Shown here piece after piece: positions 12,240 through 23,580 of a stretch of 64,000 nucleotides of DNA. The translations under genes were made by a program, and so were the position numbers. The DNA is from Hypomesus transpacificus (Eukaryota > Chordata > Actinopteri > Osmeriformes > Osmeridae): assembly GCF_021917145.1 (NCBI RefSeq), contig NC_061076.1, forward strand, positions 3,919,486 through 3,983,485, in the 5' to 3' direction. How positions within the stretch are numbered: the stretch's first letter is position 1; the number at the start of each line of letters is the position of its first letter. The notes beneath the pieces were generated by a model. That model did not search any database. It worked only from the letters and a program-made list of their open reading frames with translations, and was not told the origin of the DNA.

Positions 12240-13848
12240 CTATGTGTGGTGATTTGGGGATAACAAGGGATCCGATGTCAATTCATCTAACACTTTACAG
12301 GCTGAATAAATGCTAGTCTATTTTAATAATACTTTGTATGTGTTTGTGTGTGTAACAACTTCTCCAAAGTATTACAAAATCCTGTAATCTTTAGTACAAA
12401 GGGTGGTGCTTGAAGTTGTGTTTATTTAAATACATGTCTGTTGATGAACATGTCTCATGTAACTGCATGGCTGTAGAATTGTAAAGACATTATTGACAAA
12501 TTACAGCGTGTTTTTCTGGTTCCATCAGGGGGTTTCTTAATGTGGTTCTGCAATGAAAAAGACGTGTTTCAATTCAAAGCCCACTTTGTTCCATTCTAAT
12601 CTTGAGGCAAACACCAAAACATGTATTTTCACACACGTTAGTGCGGAAGCGTGTAACACAACAAAAGCTATCAACATTCATACCAGCACTGGTTTTCTCC
12701 AAACAAGGTGTTGGTAGAGGGTTTATGCATTTTATCATCACAGTTTAGATTTAGGGCCCTATTAAGTTGTTTTGCACTGGAGTTTGTGTACTGGTCTTAT
12801 ATGACACTCCACTGTTAATACTTTACTTGACACATGCTCACTAAATAACTTAAGAGCATTTTCAACCCAAGATATAATTGTAACCAGTTTTTCAACAGAT
12901 CTGTAGATGTCATGTTTGTCACCGTAATAAGAGGGGGAAAAAGGCCAGTTGTAAACTTTCTGTCACCTCATGCTTTCTGCAGAACAACAAGAACATTCCA
13001 AACTGACCTGAAACTCAATAACATGGAAGTGCTGTGCTTCTACCAAAATGACCACAAGGAAATTCCTAAAAGGCATTCTGGGTCCTAACAAGTTGAACCA
13101 AGTCAATAAAACATTTATTATGACAGAAACATGATATGAGAGAAAATAAAAACAAATGGGTCAATACTGATAACGGCTTTAGCCCTTCAGAGAAGGATGC
13201 GGCAGGTCATTTGCACTTAATTAAGTAATTATCAGCCTCCTTCTAAATGGTTTGGATTCTCACAGCCACTGTTTAGATTCCAGATGTGACCAATATAACT
13301 TAGGCACTGCATTCCTTATAGGTGTGTTTCTGAATTGTGCACCTGCCTTTGCATCAACTCATTTATCCCCCTCCACAACCGTTCCCTTGACTACAGCATA
13401 CATTTCAATTCACTTTCAAATTTTGTTTCAACATCTTTTAACTTTCTTTAAAAGACGTGCCTATTTATTATCCTGTTTTGTTACTCCTAAAGCCCTCACA
13501 ACTATCCCTAAAACATTAGGGGATTACAAGATAGACCAGCTGGTACAACCAAAGAAGCACAATGTTGACATATGACAATTGCAGGAATTGAGTTTGCCTG
13601 TAGTTTTTAAATCCTAGAGGAGAAAGAGGAGCACACCAAGGCCCCAATAGCTGTTTAATCATGTTGTCTGGCTGGCTTCCATGCTGACAGGCAGCTAGAT
13701 ATGACAATTTGACGCTGGAACAGTCTCTCTTTCTCTGTCTCTCTTTTTTCTCTCTCTCACCCTCTCTCACAATAACCTTTTGAGTTTTACAGGTATAAGT
13801 CAGATATTGTAACAAAATGTAGTATGTTAAGCTAAAAGTAGTGAAACC
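12240..13848. other. intergenic downstream of the miRNA cluster
   Basis: No coding frame with recognisable content. A short CT-rich patch lies at 13720-13770. Part of this stretch may be the 3' portion of the miRNA primary transcript. Confidence 0.4.
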
Positions 13849-14158
13849 TGTCACGGCCACAGCCGTGCCCCCCTGTTTTTGGTTTTGCCCTGCCCTAGTG
13901 TTTCCCTGTGTCTGTCATTGTTTTAACCTGTGTCTCGTTCAGTGATTTCTGTTTTCGTTAGTGTTATGGTGTCCACCTGTGTCTTGTTTGGTTCTTTGTA
14001 TTTAGGTTCCTGTTTTGTGTCCAGTCTTTGTCTTGTCCTTAACCTTGTTACCGTGAGTACCCTGTCTGTTTTCCCGTTTAAAAGCATAAACCCTTCTTTG
14101 ATACTATGACTGGCCAGTGGCTACCTCGTTTGGGTCTTACCCCCCACACAACGTAACA
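13849..14158 (+). mobile_element. solo LTR-like element, about 310 bp
   Basis: The block begins TGTCACGG and ends CGTAACA, giving the TG...CA ends of an LTR. It contains a TATA-like TTTAAAAG about 80 bases before the end. Its T- and C-rich composition is unlike the flanks, and the TGTCACGG start is typical of fish Ty3/gypsy LTRs. I see no matching second LTR and no clear target-site duplication (flanks AAACC and AAAGC differ). It is best read as an old solo LTR; an unrelated short repeat is possible. Confidence 0.5.
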
Positions 14159-16397
14159 AAAGCATCACTTATTGCGCAAGACATTTTCAAGTCATTGAGT
14201 CCTAAATCCCATATCCTGAAGTTAAAAGCTTTGAAGATAAAAGCATGATGTAAATATTCTCATAAGACAAAGTCTGCTTTACATGAACATTTTTAATGCT
14301 TTGACAGTCACTGAGGCAAACGTGGTGTGAGTGCCTAACTGTAGTGCCTAGTCATAGAGAAAGGGAGAGCTACAGATACAGTAGCTTGCAGGGGACCTCT
14401 GCAGGGTAAAGTATATTGAAAAATCTCACATGACAAGCCACCCTCACACTGTGAGAAGGGATACATATACCCTTTCTGCGTCCACAGCTATATTTAGATC
14501 TTCAGCACAACCGTTAAACAGAAGACGTCATTATGCGTTTAGGCAACATATTATTAAGCCTTTAGGAGGCCTTTGTTTCTTTCACTGGAAAACCCTGAAA
14601 ACCCTATGTTTTTATTGAGTGCCTAAATCAGGCATGTCTAGCACATCATAGGCATACAAGGGAATGAAATAAATTTGACTTAAACTGTACTCGGTGGAAG
14701 CTCATCAAAGGGTATTTAAAGGAAGGAGCCTTTGGACTTCTTAAGCCATTTTACTTTTGTTTTTTTTAAGTTCACTGAAGTCTTAAGAGTATTGTCCATG
14801 CTCAATTACAGATTTATTTCACTTATAAATTGTTAAATCCACTGCAGACATTTGTCACATAAGTGCAGGACTTTGTTAACTGACTAACTTGCTTATGACT
14901 GCAGTCAGTGGTGTATCCTGTCTCTGCAGACCCAGGTCATGTATGTGCTATCCTGAGAGAAGTTTTGAGAAAAAGAACTGTTCTGGTGAGGTCCTTACTG
15001 ACATCTTATCTTTAAGTTGTATTGTGGAATGTGAGATTCTGTTTTGATTCCAACTGGGGAAAAACATGTGATTTCTGTTGTAGAATATTAGTCAAATAAA
15101 CAGCTAGTAATTAGTTGAGCTAATTCCATGTAGAAAAGGGAAAGGAAAGAATAATAAGTCATCTTATTTTTCTATCAGTGAATCTAAACGTTCAGCTGAC
15201 TGACCAAAAATGAGGATAATCGTTTAGCTAAAGAAATGGTTACTGACACGAGTCACAATTTATTTTTCATGAATGAAGACTCTTCATGATTTATATAATG
15301 ATGATGTTCTGTTTCAATAGTGAGCATATTTTTGCTGTATAATAACTTAAGTATAAGCGTATCATTGCTTGTTCTCACAGAACCCTATACTCATTCACAT
15401 GAGTCATAGAGTTAAGGAGGAGGGAGGGGGTAAAACATGTCAGGCAGAGCTGAAATACGCCTCCTCACCTGATCACAGCAGTGCAGCCTGGGCCAGAACT
15501 ACAAGCACATGTAGGCGGGCCCCCTGCATCCACAACAGAACAAATATCCATTTTGAATACATGTCTGAAAACTATATTTGAAGAATAACTATGTTACTGC
15601 ATTTGTTGTTTTACGAAATACAATTTTCTTAATCCAGAGGTAAGAGATAATTTGGACAAGGTAAACATTTTAATAAAACTATAAAAAATAGGTATTGGGC
15701 TGAATTAATTGATTCATTTTAAATCAGATGAAGAATGTTCTTACTAAGCACAAAATGAATCCCACAAGACCAATCCCACAAGACAAGACAGGCCAAGACA
15801 TGTGTCCCTGCAACTCAAATGCTCCAAAGTGATTACACTTTCTTATACACATCAAAAAATTTTCCTTGCAAATCACACATATTAAAAATGAATATAGGAT
15901 TGAAACATGGCTAATATATCGTATGGTTTTAGCCAGTTTTGTGGTTTGTTATGTGTAGATCTGTACTGATTAGATTAAAAAATGCTGACCTAAATGTTTT
16001 GTTGTGTTGAAATGTGTTGTTGACTGTATATGATATGATATACCATGTACAGTGAACAGTAAAATGTATACCAGTATATCGAATATTGAAAAAGAGGCCT
16101 AGGAAATAATTTAAGGAATCAAGCAAAGCTAACCCTCAACCCATTCGAATTAAAGAATTTCCAAAAGGAAGAAAACAAGTAAATGGAAAATAAAGGATTA
16201 AAAGCCCTCTCTCTTCTCCTGCCATGTGACAGCTACAGCATATGACTTCCATAACTTCATTGCTCATTACCCAGTGAAGGCTGGACACAATTGAGCAAGT
16301 GTTTGTGGGCCATGCCCTAGATACTTGTTTCCCAGTTCTGAGCTCTGTCCACTGCGCAACAGCATCCTCTCCCATTTCAGGCCAACTCAACATTGGT
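14159..16397. other. intergenic DNA
   Basis: No supported gene. A moderately GC-richer patch around 15410-15540 has an open frame without recognisable content. The sequence just before 16398 is the left flank of the LTR insertion. Confidence 0.4.
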
Positions 16398-16401
16398 ACG
16401 C

Positions 16402-17093
16402 TGTAAAGGAAGAATTCGAGTGGCACTGTGTCGATCTGAATAGTCAAGGGATATGGTTTTAATACAATTTATTAGACTATACAATTACATATGATTTAAA
16501 CAAAGTACTTTGTGATCCGTCTTGGCGAAGGGTGTGATAGCCACAAATCGTTCGCAAGAGTGATGATCAGCCAGCACTCATGCACTGCCTTATATAAACT
16601 TAAGATCAAATGGCATTCTATATGGTCAATCAATCAATGAAACAAACTCTGTGATTGGCCAACTCAACTTGGTGACAGTTTGAAACAATACATCTCCCTA
16701 GCGATTGTTTCACTGTTCTTTGATGTCACAGCTCTCCCCAGAGCAGTAGATAATAAAGCCACAGGGGTTGACCAGTCAAATGGTCAACTGTCCTTTGTGT
16801 GACCATCTTCAAACAATACTTTTAATTAACACAAACAATGAAACAGGACACAGTCCTTCTAGCCAAAGTTCAGAGCAACTGTCTCATTGACCCCTTACAG
16901 TAACCAGAGGACAGAAGGCCATATAAAATGCTTCACCCATCCCCCAGGGCAAGCTGCCCACAGAGCCATCAGCACCTCACATTCCTTTGAACTCAACTTA
17001 ATTACCTTCCCTTCCTGTCTCTTACCAATGAACATAGAAGATTATAGATTTCATACACATACATCTATGCATATGACCAACATTTCCATTACA
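16402..17093 (-). repeat. 3' LTR of the retroelement (left copy)
   Basis: 692 bp with TG...CA ends in both orientations. Reading on the minus strand, a TATATAAG box lies at 16589-16596 and an AATAAA signal at 16468-16473. This places transcription start and cleavage about 100 bases apart, as expected for an R region. A short inverted repeat (GTTGACCA/TGGTCAAC, 16767-16788) lies inside. By eye I found no base differing from the right copy. Confidence 0.96.
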
Positions 17094-17114
17094 TTTCCAT
17101 TCTTTTTTTTTTTA
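17094..17114 (-). other. polypurine tract
   Basis: On the minus strand the bases just before the 3' LTR are a run of A followed by GAATGGAAA, purine except for one T. Position and composition fit the plus-strand DNA primer of reverse transcription. Confidence 0.75.
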
Positions 17115-17480
17115 AACAACACCATAATTCAAACAGTGCATTGAGAAAAATAAAAATCAACATCAAAAGAAGTATGCAATGCAACTCAGTAAAAAACATC
17201 CATACCGAATACAAACATACACAAAGCAAATGTATTCCCATCAATCTAAACATACCCTTATATTTAGAACATCAGAAGCAAACACATTAATATCTTCTTC
17301 TGTAAATCTGATTTCATACTATCATTCACATTGACCTCTTCTTCCATCTTCAGTTGGCTATAGGCAATCTTCTTTCAGGCAGTGTAGTCTAGTCAAACCA
17401 ATTGCAAACGACGATCAAATTGCTCACAGCAACTTTCAAAGAACTGCACTATGCGCACAGACTCTGAGTTTTCCTTGGTA

Positions 17481-17990
17481 CTACGCAGAACGCGCATCCT
17501 CTCCTTCCGTCTCCAGGCAAGGCGCACGCTCGCCATGGTTAGCGTGTATCCACGTTGCTCTCCCCTCGATCCTAACCGCCGGATTAGTCGTCAGGAGAAT
17601 CTGGTATGGTACCAGGACTTGCGTTTCAGGTCCTTCACCACGATCCAGTCCCCTGGTATCAAATCATGCAGCGGTCCAGTCACCGGAAGAAGAATAACCT
17701 CCACCTGCCTGTGAATCTCACACAAAGTACACTACAAAGGGTTGCACAGTGATAAACAAGCACACTCACAAAGGTCAGTTAAAAAGTTAACTGACTTCTT
17801 GTCGTCCGACTTCATCTTCAAGATCCCATTTTCTCATTCAACTGAAGTAATTGACACAATGTTGACTCCTATCAACTCCAAAAATAACTTCCTTAACCAA
17901 GTGTGACCCATTATCATTATATATCCTCAAAGAAAAGAAAAATCTAATTGAAGAATAATCTAAATTACCAAAAGCTTGACCACTGAGCCC
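17481..17990 (-). pseudogene. broken integrase region of pol
   Basis: On the minus strand three relics appear in the right order. Near 17883-17925 there is a core motif with D-N-G-S-H (second catalytic Asp region). Near 17803-17845 there is the V-E-x-E-N-G-x-L-K block around the catalytic Glu, with a TGA stop where an Arg would be expected. From about 17735 there is a C-terminal domain with G-D-W-I-V-V-K. A small deletion and frameshift near 17601-17620 breaks this domain; the remaining frame (with T-W-I-H-A) ends at a TAG at 17481-17483. The blocks resemble gammaretroviral/class I ERV integrase. Stops and frame breaks make it non-functional. Reverse transcriptase, protease and gag were not identifiable upstream. 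Confidence 0.75.
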
Positions 17991-20900
17991 AAATCTGCCT
18001 GAAATGTCTAAAACTTCTTCCAACAACTTCTTCTATCAATCATCAACAATCATGAAACAGTATCACTTCTCCAAAATGTAACTCTAAAAAACTCCTTCTA
18101 TCAATACTCAAATAGTTTCTCTAACCTTAAACGTGAAGCTTAACGTGTTAAATTCCCTTTTCCCATATTACTTGTTCCACATATGAGTCTAACAAAATGA
18201 ATATGCAATCATTACAAATCCCCATGTATGTTAAAATTAATATATCACACAAACTGTAGAGGCATGATCTTTCCATGTGTTAACTGAGCAAAATCTCAAG
18301 ATAAATGTGTTATGCAGACCATACAACCTCCATTTCATTCTCATATCCTTCCTTTTTCCAAAATGCATTTTCTTGTGGATTAGTCCAAATCTCCATTCCA
18401 CCATTCCTTTCTCCATCCGTCTGCTGCATTCTGTAATTCTTGTCAAATATACTCAAACAAAACACAATTCTCACTCTGGGTTAAATACAGTCAAACATTT
18501 TCAACTTAGCAGTATTTCATCAAACCCCCACAATCTTACCACAGAGCCAAACTTCTGACACTAAAGTCATAAAACCATAAAACCCCCATAGTCACTTTCT
18601 GTTTGGATCAGTCAGTCATCAGTCAGTCATAAATTACTAAACGTCATCTCTTTCTCTCTAAGAAGCCCGCGCTTCCCTTATTCTAGTTAGTTCATCATTG
18701 CTTGCAGGCAATCTACAAACCTTCTCCAGCTAGTTTCAGCACTAGCATTTCTCTGTGAAATAATCATCATTGTTAGAGTGAATCCCACATTTGCATACAG
18801 CAAGTTGTTCTACAGGTGAAAATAAGAAACTCCCTGTTACCATACCTTTCCCAAATTCATATGTAACACCAATGAAGTATTAACTATCAGATAATGTGTT
18901 TAACTCTTTTCCCTTTTATGAATTGACAAGCTTACACTGAAGCAACCAACTTTTGAACCAATCTTTAGAGAATCAAACTATTTTAAAAAACAACCAAATT
19001 AAAAATAACCTCAACTTTTAATCTCTTATTATCTTTTCTTAAAAACACTTTAGGAACCGTTCAAATTACTACCTTTATATTTGAGATTCTCTTCTATTTT
19101 TCTGTATTTAAATTCACCAAATCAAATCTCTCTTTGTCCAAGACATTAGGAAAACCATCCACTACCCCAAATCAGAATTTAATCTGCATGATTCCAAAAT
19201 GAAACATAAATCTTAGCCAAACGTATACCCCCTGTATATTTCTATATAGGTTAGATAGGTAGAGCTTCATAACTTGCTTTGGCTGCAGTCCAAAACAGGC
19301 TAATTAGCACAAACCATCAAAACCACAATTTATCAGACATAATGAGTCTTTCCAAATCATTTCAAACCCAAAAGTTATAATAACCCTCTTCATGCATCAA
19401 TACCACAATAAAACATCCTCATCACAGCCTAACTGTTCATCCCAAACCTTGTGACAGGCTCTGATAAAACACCCAAATAAAACTTAAAACCACATTACAA
19501 TCAAACTCAAATAAAAGTACATTGTAATAATCTTCTCTTTCTCATTTCAAAACCAAATTACATCCAATACTCTAAATTTGCGTTTTTGTCAATTTCTCAA
19601 ATTTACGAATCTGCGCATGCGTCATACGCTTCCCATCCTGGATCTCAAATGTCAAGCTGTAATTCCTTTACTAGCCTGTACCCGCCGCCATCGCTGTTGA
19701 ATCTGTCTGTAAATTTGTTAGCTACAAATGTCGTTACCACAATTGCAAATTCAACTTCCTGGACTCTCCTCGGTCTCAGGACAGCAAAATGCACTTTCTC
19801 CACGTTTTCGTTGTTAGCCATTAGCTAGCTAACAAAGTCACAGCTTTGATCTTTTCCTCTCAGATCCCAACGCTATCCTAACAATTTGTAACAGACTTCG
19901 TTCAACAGGCTGGCCTAAAACGGAACTAAAATCATATCAACCTTTCTAATCACGTCTTCATAACCCTTTACATATTTCTTTAAACAATTATCACATCTGT
20001 GAACTTCCCACACAAATGAAAATAAAAACCATCAATTGCTTCCATGTCAATGGATATCTAGTACGCACATGTTACAATCAAACGTAGATATTACAGTAAC
20101 CTCATTCACACAACACAAAACCGAAGCAACATTTCCAGATAAATTCAATACGTAGGCCTAAACAAAAAACATTCCTTTAACAACATAAACTGAAATTTCC
20201 GTTTGAACACATAAAAACTCTATAAACGTTTCAATAACCTTGGATTGTAATTCTTCAAATGAATATCGCTTTCGTTGCCAAAACTGGCCTTTACCAATTA
20301 TCTGACCCAAGAACCGAAATTTAGCAGCGCCATAGCCTACTAATCCAATATCGAATCAAGCTCATAAGATAAACTCGGTCTGTACATGATTTCCAAATCA
20401 AAAGTATGCCAACTCACAATATTTTCTTAACTTTGACAAAGAAACAGAAACACACATGTGTTTCAAACCAATACATTTCTATTTTCAACGTCAAATTCTC
20501 TTTCAGATGAGTGTATTTTTTGTTTTCTCTTTTTTTTTTTATCACTCATGATGTTGTGGGCCACTGCACGCAGAATGAGCCGCTAGACTCAAGCGCATGC
20601 GCCTCTTTTCAAATGGAGAATTCAGCCAAAGAATTAGCATTAGCATTTTCAAAAACACAGATGTCTCCATCCTCAAAACAAATCAGACAGATGTAAAATC
20701 TAACATCAAATATCGGTTAACACACAGTTGTAAAACAATATAACAAGTCAATCGTCACTCCTCTACCAACGATGTCATAACCGATAAACATCCATAAGAA
20801 TCTGAAGAGAATATAACAAAGTCTCTCCCAAGTGTTTCATCTGTGTACGTGTGTCAACATAGTAGCCTTCGTCACCAGTTCGGCAAGAATTTGCGAGTTT

Positions 20901-22862
20901 GCCCCCAATTTCCAGAAAACTTTCAACAGTGATGACACATCTCCGTACATTCACGTCCATAATGCTCAATACACCCAATCAAACCACACATGTTGTGCTC
21001 AACATAGATTGACCATTCCTATCCAATCGTGTTGGCCTAACTTTGTGTCTTCGACTTTCCTACATGTTTTCCAACCACATTTAAACATGTTCTGCATTCA
21101 CTTTGATGAATCGTAACTCAGTGCTGTCCCTCGAGACAGAAGCATTGCCACCCAAGCCTATAACATTCTTAAACTCGTTCAGGGACTCAAACCCTTTTGT
21201 ACCGGAGGGGACTTTAACTTCTCCTTCTTTTGAATAATAGGCAATAGTGCAATAGTGCAAGTCAAAGCACAAGCCGCAATATTTGCGGGAATCCAAAGCA
21301 AATCTATAAACAAATTCCAGGATCCTGCTTTCTTGACTTATCTTAGACAACAGTCTGTCAGAAAACACTTCAGTCGTAAGACAAACGTCTGACCTCAGTT
21401 TCTTCTCGCTTAGCCAGCAAGACCTAATGCGCCTGCGCATCCACCCGCTAACCACTACGGGCTACGGATGAATACTCACCGCAAAGTTTGTCTGCGGAAC
21501 AGCCATACAATTTGAATCGTGAATCTGTGTGGAAATAGATGAAAATTTCCCCACACTATCTGTTCTAATATCTATTTCTCTTTGACTCTACCTACCTCCA
21601 TCCAATTCTGAAAAGCCATCCAACCAAGCTAACATCTATTATTTTCCAAATCGTGTAACAATTTCTCTCTGCACAAGCTTTTCATAATTTCACAACAAAA
21701 TGAACCCACACTCCGAAATCCACATATATCAATCCATATTTGCATTTGCAATAAACTATCGTTACCATACTTTTGCTTTATGTAATCGATGTTTGGACAG
21801 GTTAATTCTGCCTCCAGACCAATCTTTAGCCCTATTCATTTTCGAATTACAATCCATATTTGAACACATTGAACCAACAATAACCAACGAAGGAACATAA
21901 AGACACAATTACACCCTTCCTTTCTTTTTTTTTTTTTTTTTACTCTCAAATTCCGATTTCACAACTTGTCAATGAACATATACCCTTACCGAATAGCCTA
22001 CAATCGTAAATTACAAACGTTCAAACCAAAATAAAAATAATTTAAAATTTTGATTTTTGTAATTTGTAGATATAGCTTTTACGTTGACACCATTAATTAC
22101 TACCCATACTTCTTTTAACCTCAAAAAACATAACTTGCAAGTAAAACAAAAATGAACACGCGCGTTTACAAACTCACTTTGAAATTTCATAGGCCTATAC
22201 CTACTTCCTAACTTCTTTTCTTTATCTTTTTTTTTATTTTTAACTCAGCTGGTTACCGGTTCTCACAAGTATACTTTTCCACTTCTCTTCTGGACTTAGA
22301 ATCATGTAACGCCTTAGTAATACATAAGAACTGTTATGACCACAATTGCCAATACAACTTCTCAAACTATCACCAATCCAACATATTCTAATCCTTAGGG
22401 TCTCCAAGAAACACATAACACGATATCACATGTGAATTTTTTCTCCCTCTGTGTTGTTTCGTCAAACACACGACCTCTATGTATGTCCGTCGACACACTC
22501 TGCAGATTTGTTTTTTACGACTCTCACGTAAAAGATAGGTTCAACAACCGTACCTCATTAATTCGTACGACTCACACGTACAGGACACTGTTCCTCAGAC
22601 CACTGCCCAATTACTAACTTTTAACCGAATTATTGACAATAGCCTATAACCATATTTAGACAATTCAATATCACACAGTGACCAAAAAGAATATCTCACC
22701 TGTTTCTTTAAGACCCCGCGTCAGCAACAGCGTAACCAGTAAAACTCCCCTAGAATCGGCCCCGCTGTCTCCGAAAAATTTTGGAGGTTAAGGCAGCTGT
22801 TCCAGCCGGATTGATCAAATCGCCATCAGAGGGAGAAGTCTGTTAAACGCTGAGCAGACGAG
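17991..22862 (-). other. interior of the retroelement: no recognisable gag, protease or RT
   Basis: About 4.9 kb with only short frames. It is G-poor on the plus strand (C-poor in the element's sense) and contains poly-T runs at 21926-21947 and about 22225-22245. A splice donor, AACAG|GTGAG, lies in the leader near 22700. Three NRF1-like palindromes and a 58-codon frame (19645-19821) are described separately. The 124-codon minus frame at 21081-21455 has no family resemblance I can see. Part may be very decayed gag-pol and part may be captured or replaced sequence. Confidence 0.6.
19645..19821 (-). CDS. 58-codon open frame inside the retroelement, unrecognised
   Basis: The frame starts with ATG in a reasonable context (GCTAATGG) and encodes M-A-N-N-E-N-V-E-K-V-H-F-A-V-L with a V/A/T-rich middle and a Gly-Gly-Gly-Tyr stretch, ending at TGA. 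Just beyond its stop lies an NRF1-like TGCGCATGCG palindrome. I recognise no family. It could be a captured host exon, a gag scrap or chance; nothing else supports translation. Confidence 0.2.
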   Translation of the reverse strand: MANNENVEKVHFAVLRPRRVQEVEFAIVVTTFVANKFTDRFNSDGGGYRLVKELQLDI

Positions 22863-22882
22863 GATTCCGAGTTCCGGCACCA
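22863..22882 (-). other. primer-binding site, tRNA-Phe type
   Basis: On the minus strand TGGTGCCGGAACTCGGAATC begins two bases inside the 5' LTR. Compared with the complement of the vertebrate tRNA-Phe 3' end, it matches at all but three of the first 18 bases, including the whole TGGTGCCG start. This fixes the element's orientation. Confidence 0.8.
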
Positions 22883-22884
22883 AG

Positions 22885-23576
22885 TGTAAAGGAAGAATTC
22901 GAGTGGCACTGTGTCGATCTGAATAGTCAAGGGATATGGTTTTAATACAATTTATTAGACTATACAATTACATATGATTTAAACAAAGTACTTTGTGATC
23001 CGTCTTGGCGAAGGGTGTGATAGCCACAAATCGTTCGCAAGAGTGATGATCAGCCAGCACTCATGCACTGCCTTATATAAACTTAAGATCAAATGGCATT
23101 CTATATGGTCAATCAATCAATGAAACAAACTCTGTGATTGGCCAACTCAACTTGGTGACAGTTTGAAACAATACATCTCCCTAGCGATTGTTTCACTGTT
23201 CTTTGATGTCACAGCTCTCCCCAGAGCAGTAGATAATAAAGCCACAGGGGTTGACCAGTCAAATGGTCAACTGTCCTTTGTGTGACCATCTTCAAACAAT
23301 ACTTTTAATTAACACAAACAATGAAACAGGACACAGTCCTTCTAGCCAAAGTTCAGAGCAACTGTCTCATTGACCCCTTACAGTAACCAGAGGACAGAAG
23401 GCCATATAAAATGCTTCACCCATCCCCCAGGGCAAGCTGCCCACAGAGCCATCAGCACCTCACATTCCTTTGAACTCAACTTAATTACCTTCCCTTCCTG
23501 TCTCTTACCAATGAACATAGAAGATTATAGATTTCATACACATACATCTATGCATATGACCAACATTTCCATTACA
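22885..23576 (-). repeat. 5' LTR of the retroelement (right copy)
   Basis: 692 bp, the same length as the left copy and identical by eye. On the minus strand the TATA box falls at 23072-23079 and AATAAA at 22951-22956, so this copy holds the promoter that would drive the element. The downstream leader starts at 22884 with the primer-binding site. Confidence 0.96.
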
Positions 23577-23580
23577 ACGC

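Larger units (their letters stand above)
16402..23576 (-). mobile_element. complete class I (gammaretrovirus-like) LTR insertion, coding-dead
   Basis: A 7175-bp insertion bounded by two 692-bp direct repeats and flanked by a 4-bp target duplication, ACGC (16398-16401 and 23577-23580). Orientation is minus: beside the right LTR is a primer-binding site resembling the tRNA-Phe 3' end, and beside the left LTR is a purine tract. Only the 3' part of the interior is recognisable, as a broken integrase (17481-17990). The rest has no long frame on either strand, and between the integrase end and the purine tract there is no room for env. Identical LTRs mean recent insertion (or LTR conversion), while the pol relic is old, so the copy was probably mobilised in trans by a related element. 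The sense strand is strikingly poor in C. Confidence 0.92.

Noticed and set aside
16887-17144. Open frame in the LTR, duplicated at 23370
   Set aside because: It appears twice only because the LTR is duplicated; it falls in U3 and has no recognisable product.
21081-21455. 124-codon minus-strand frame in the retroelement
   Set aside because: No similarity to gag, protease or RT motifs; it covers one of the NRF1-like patches and looks non-viral.
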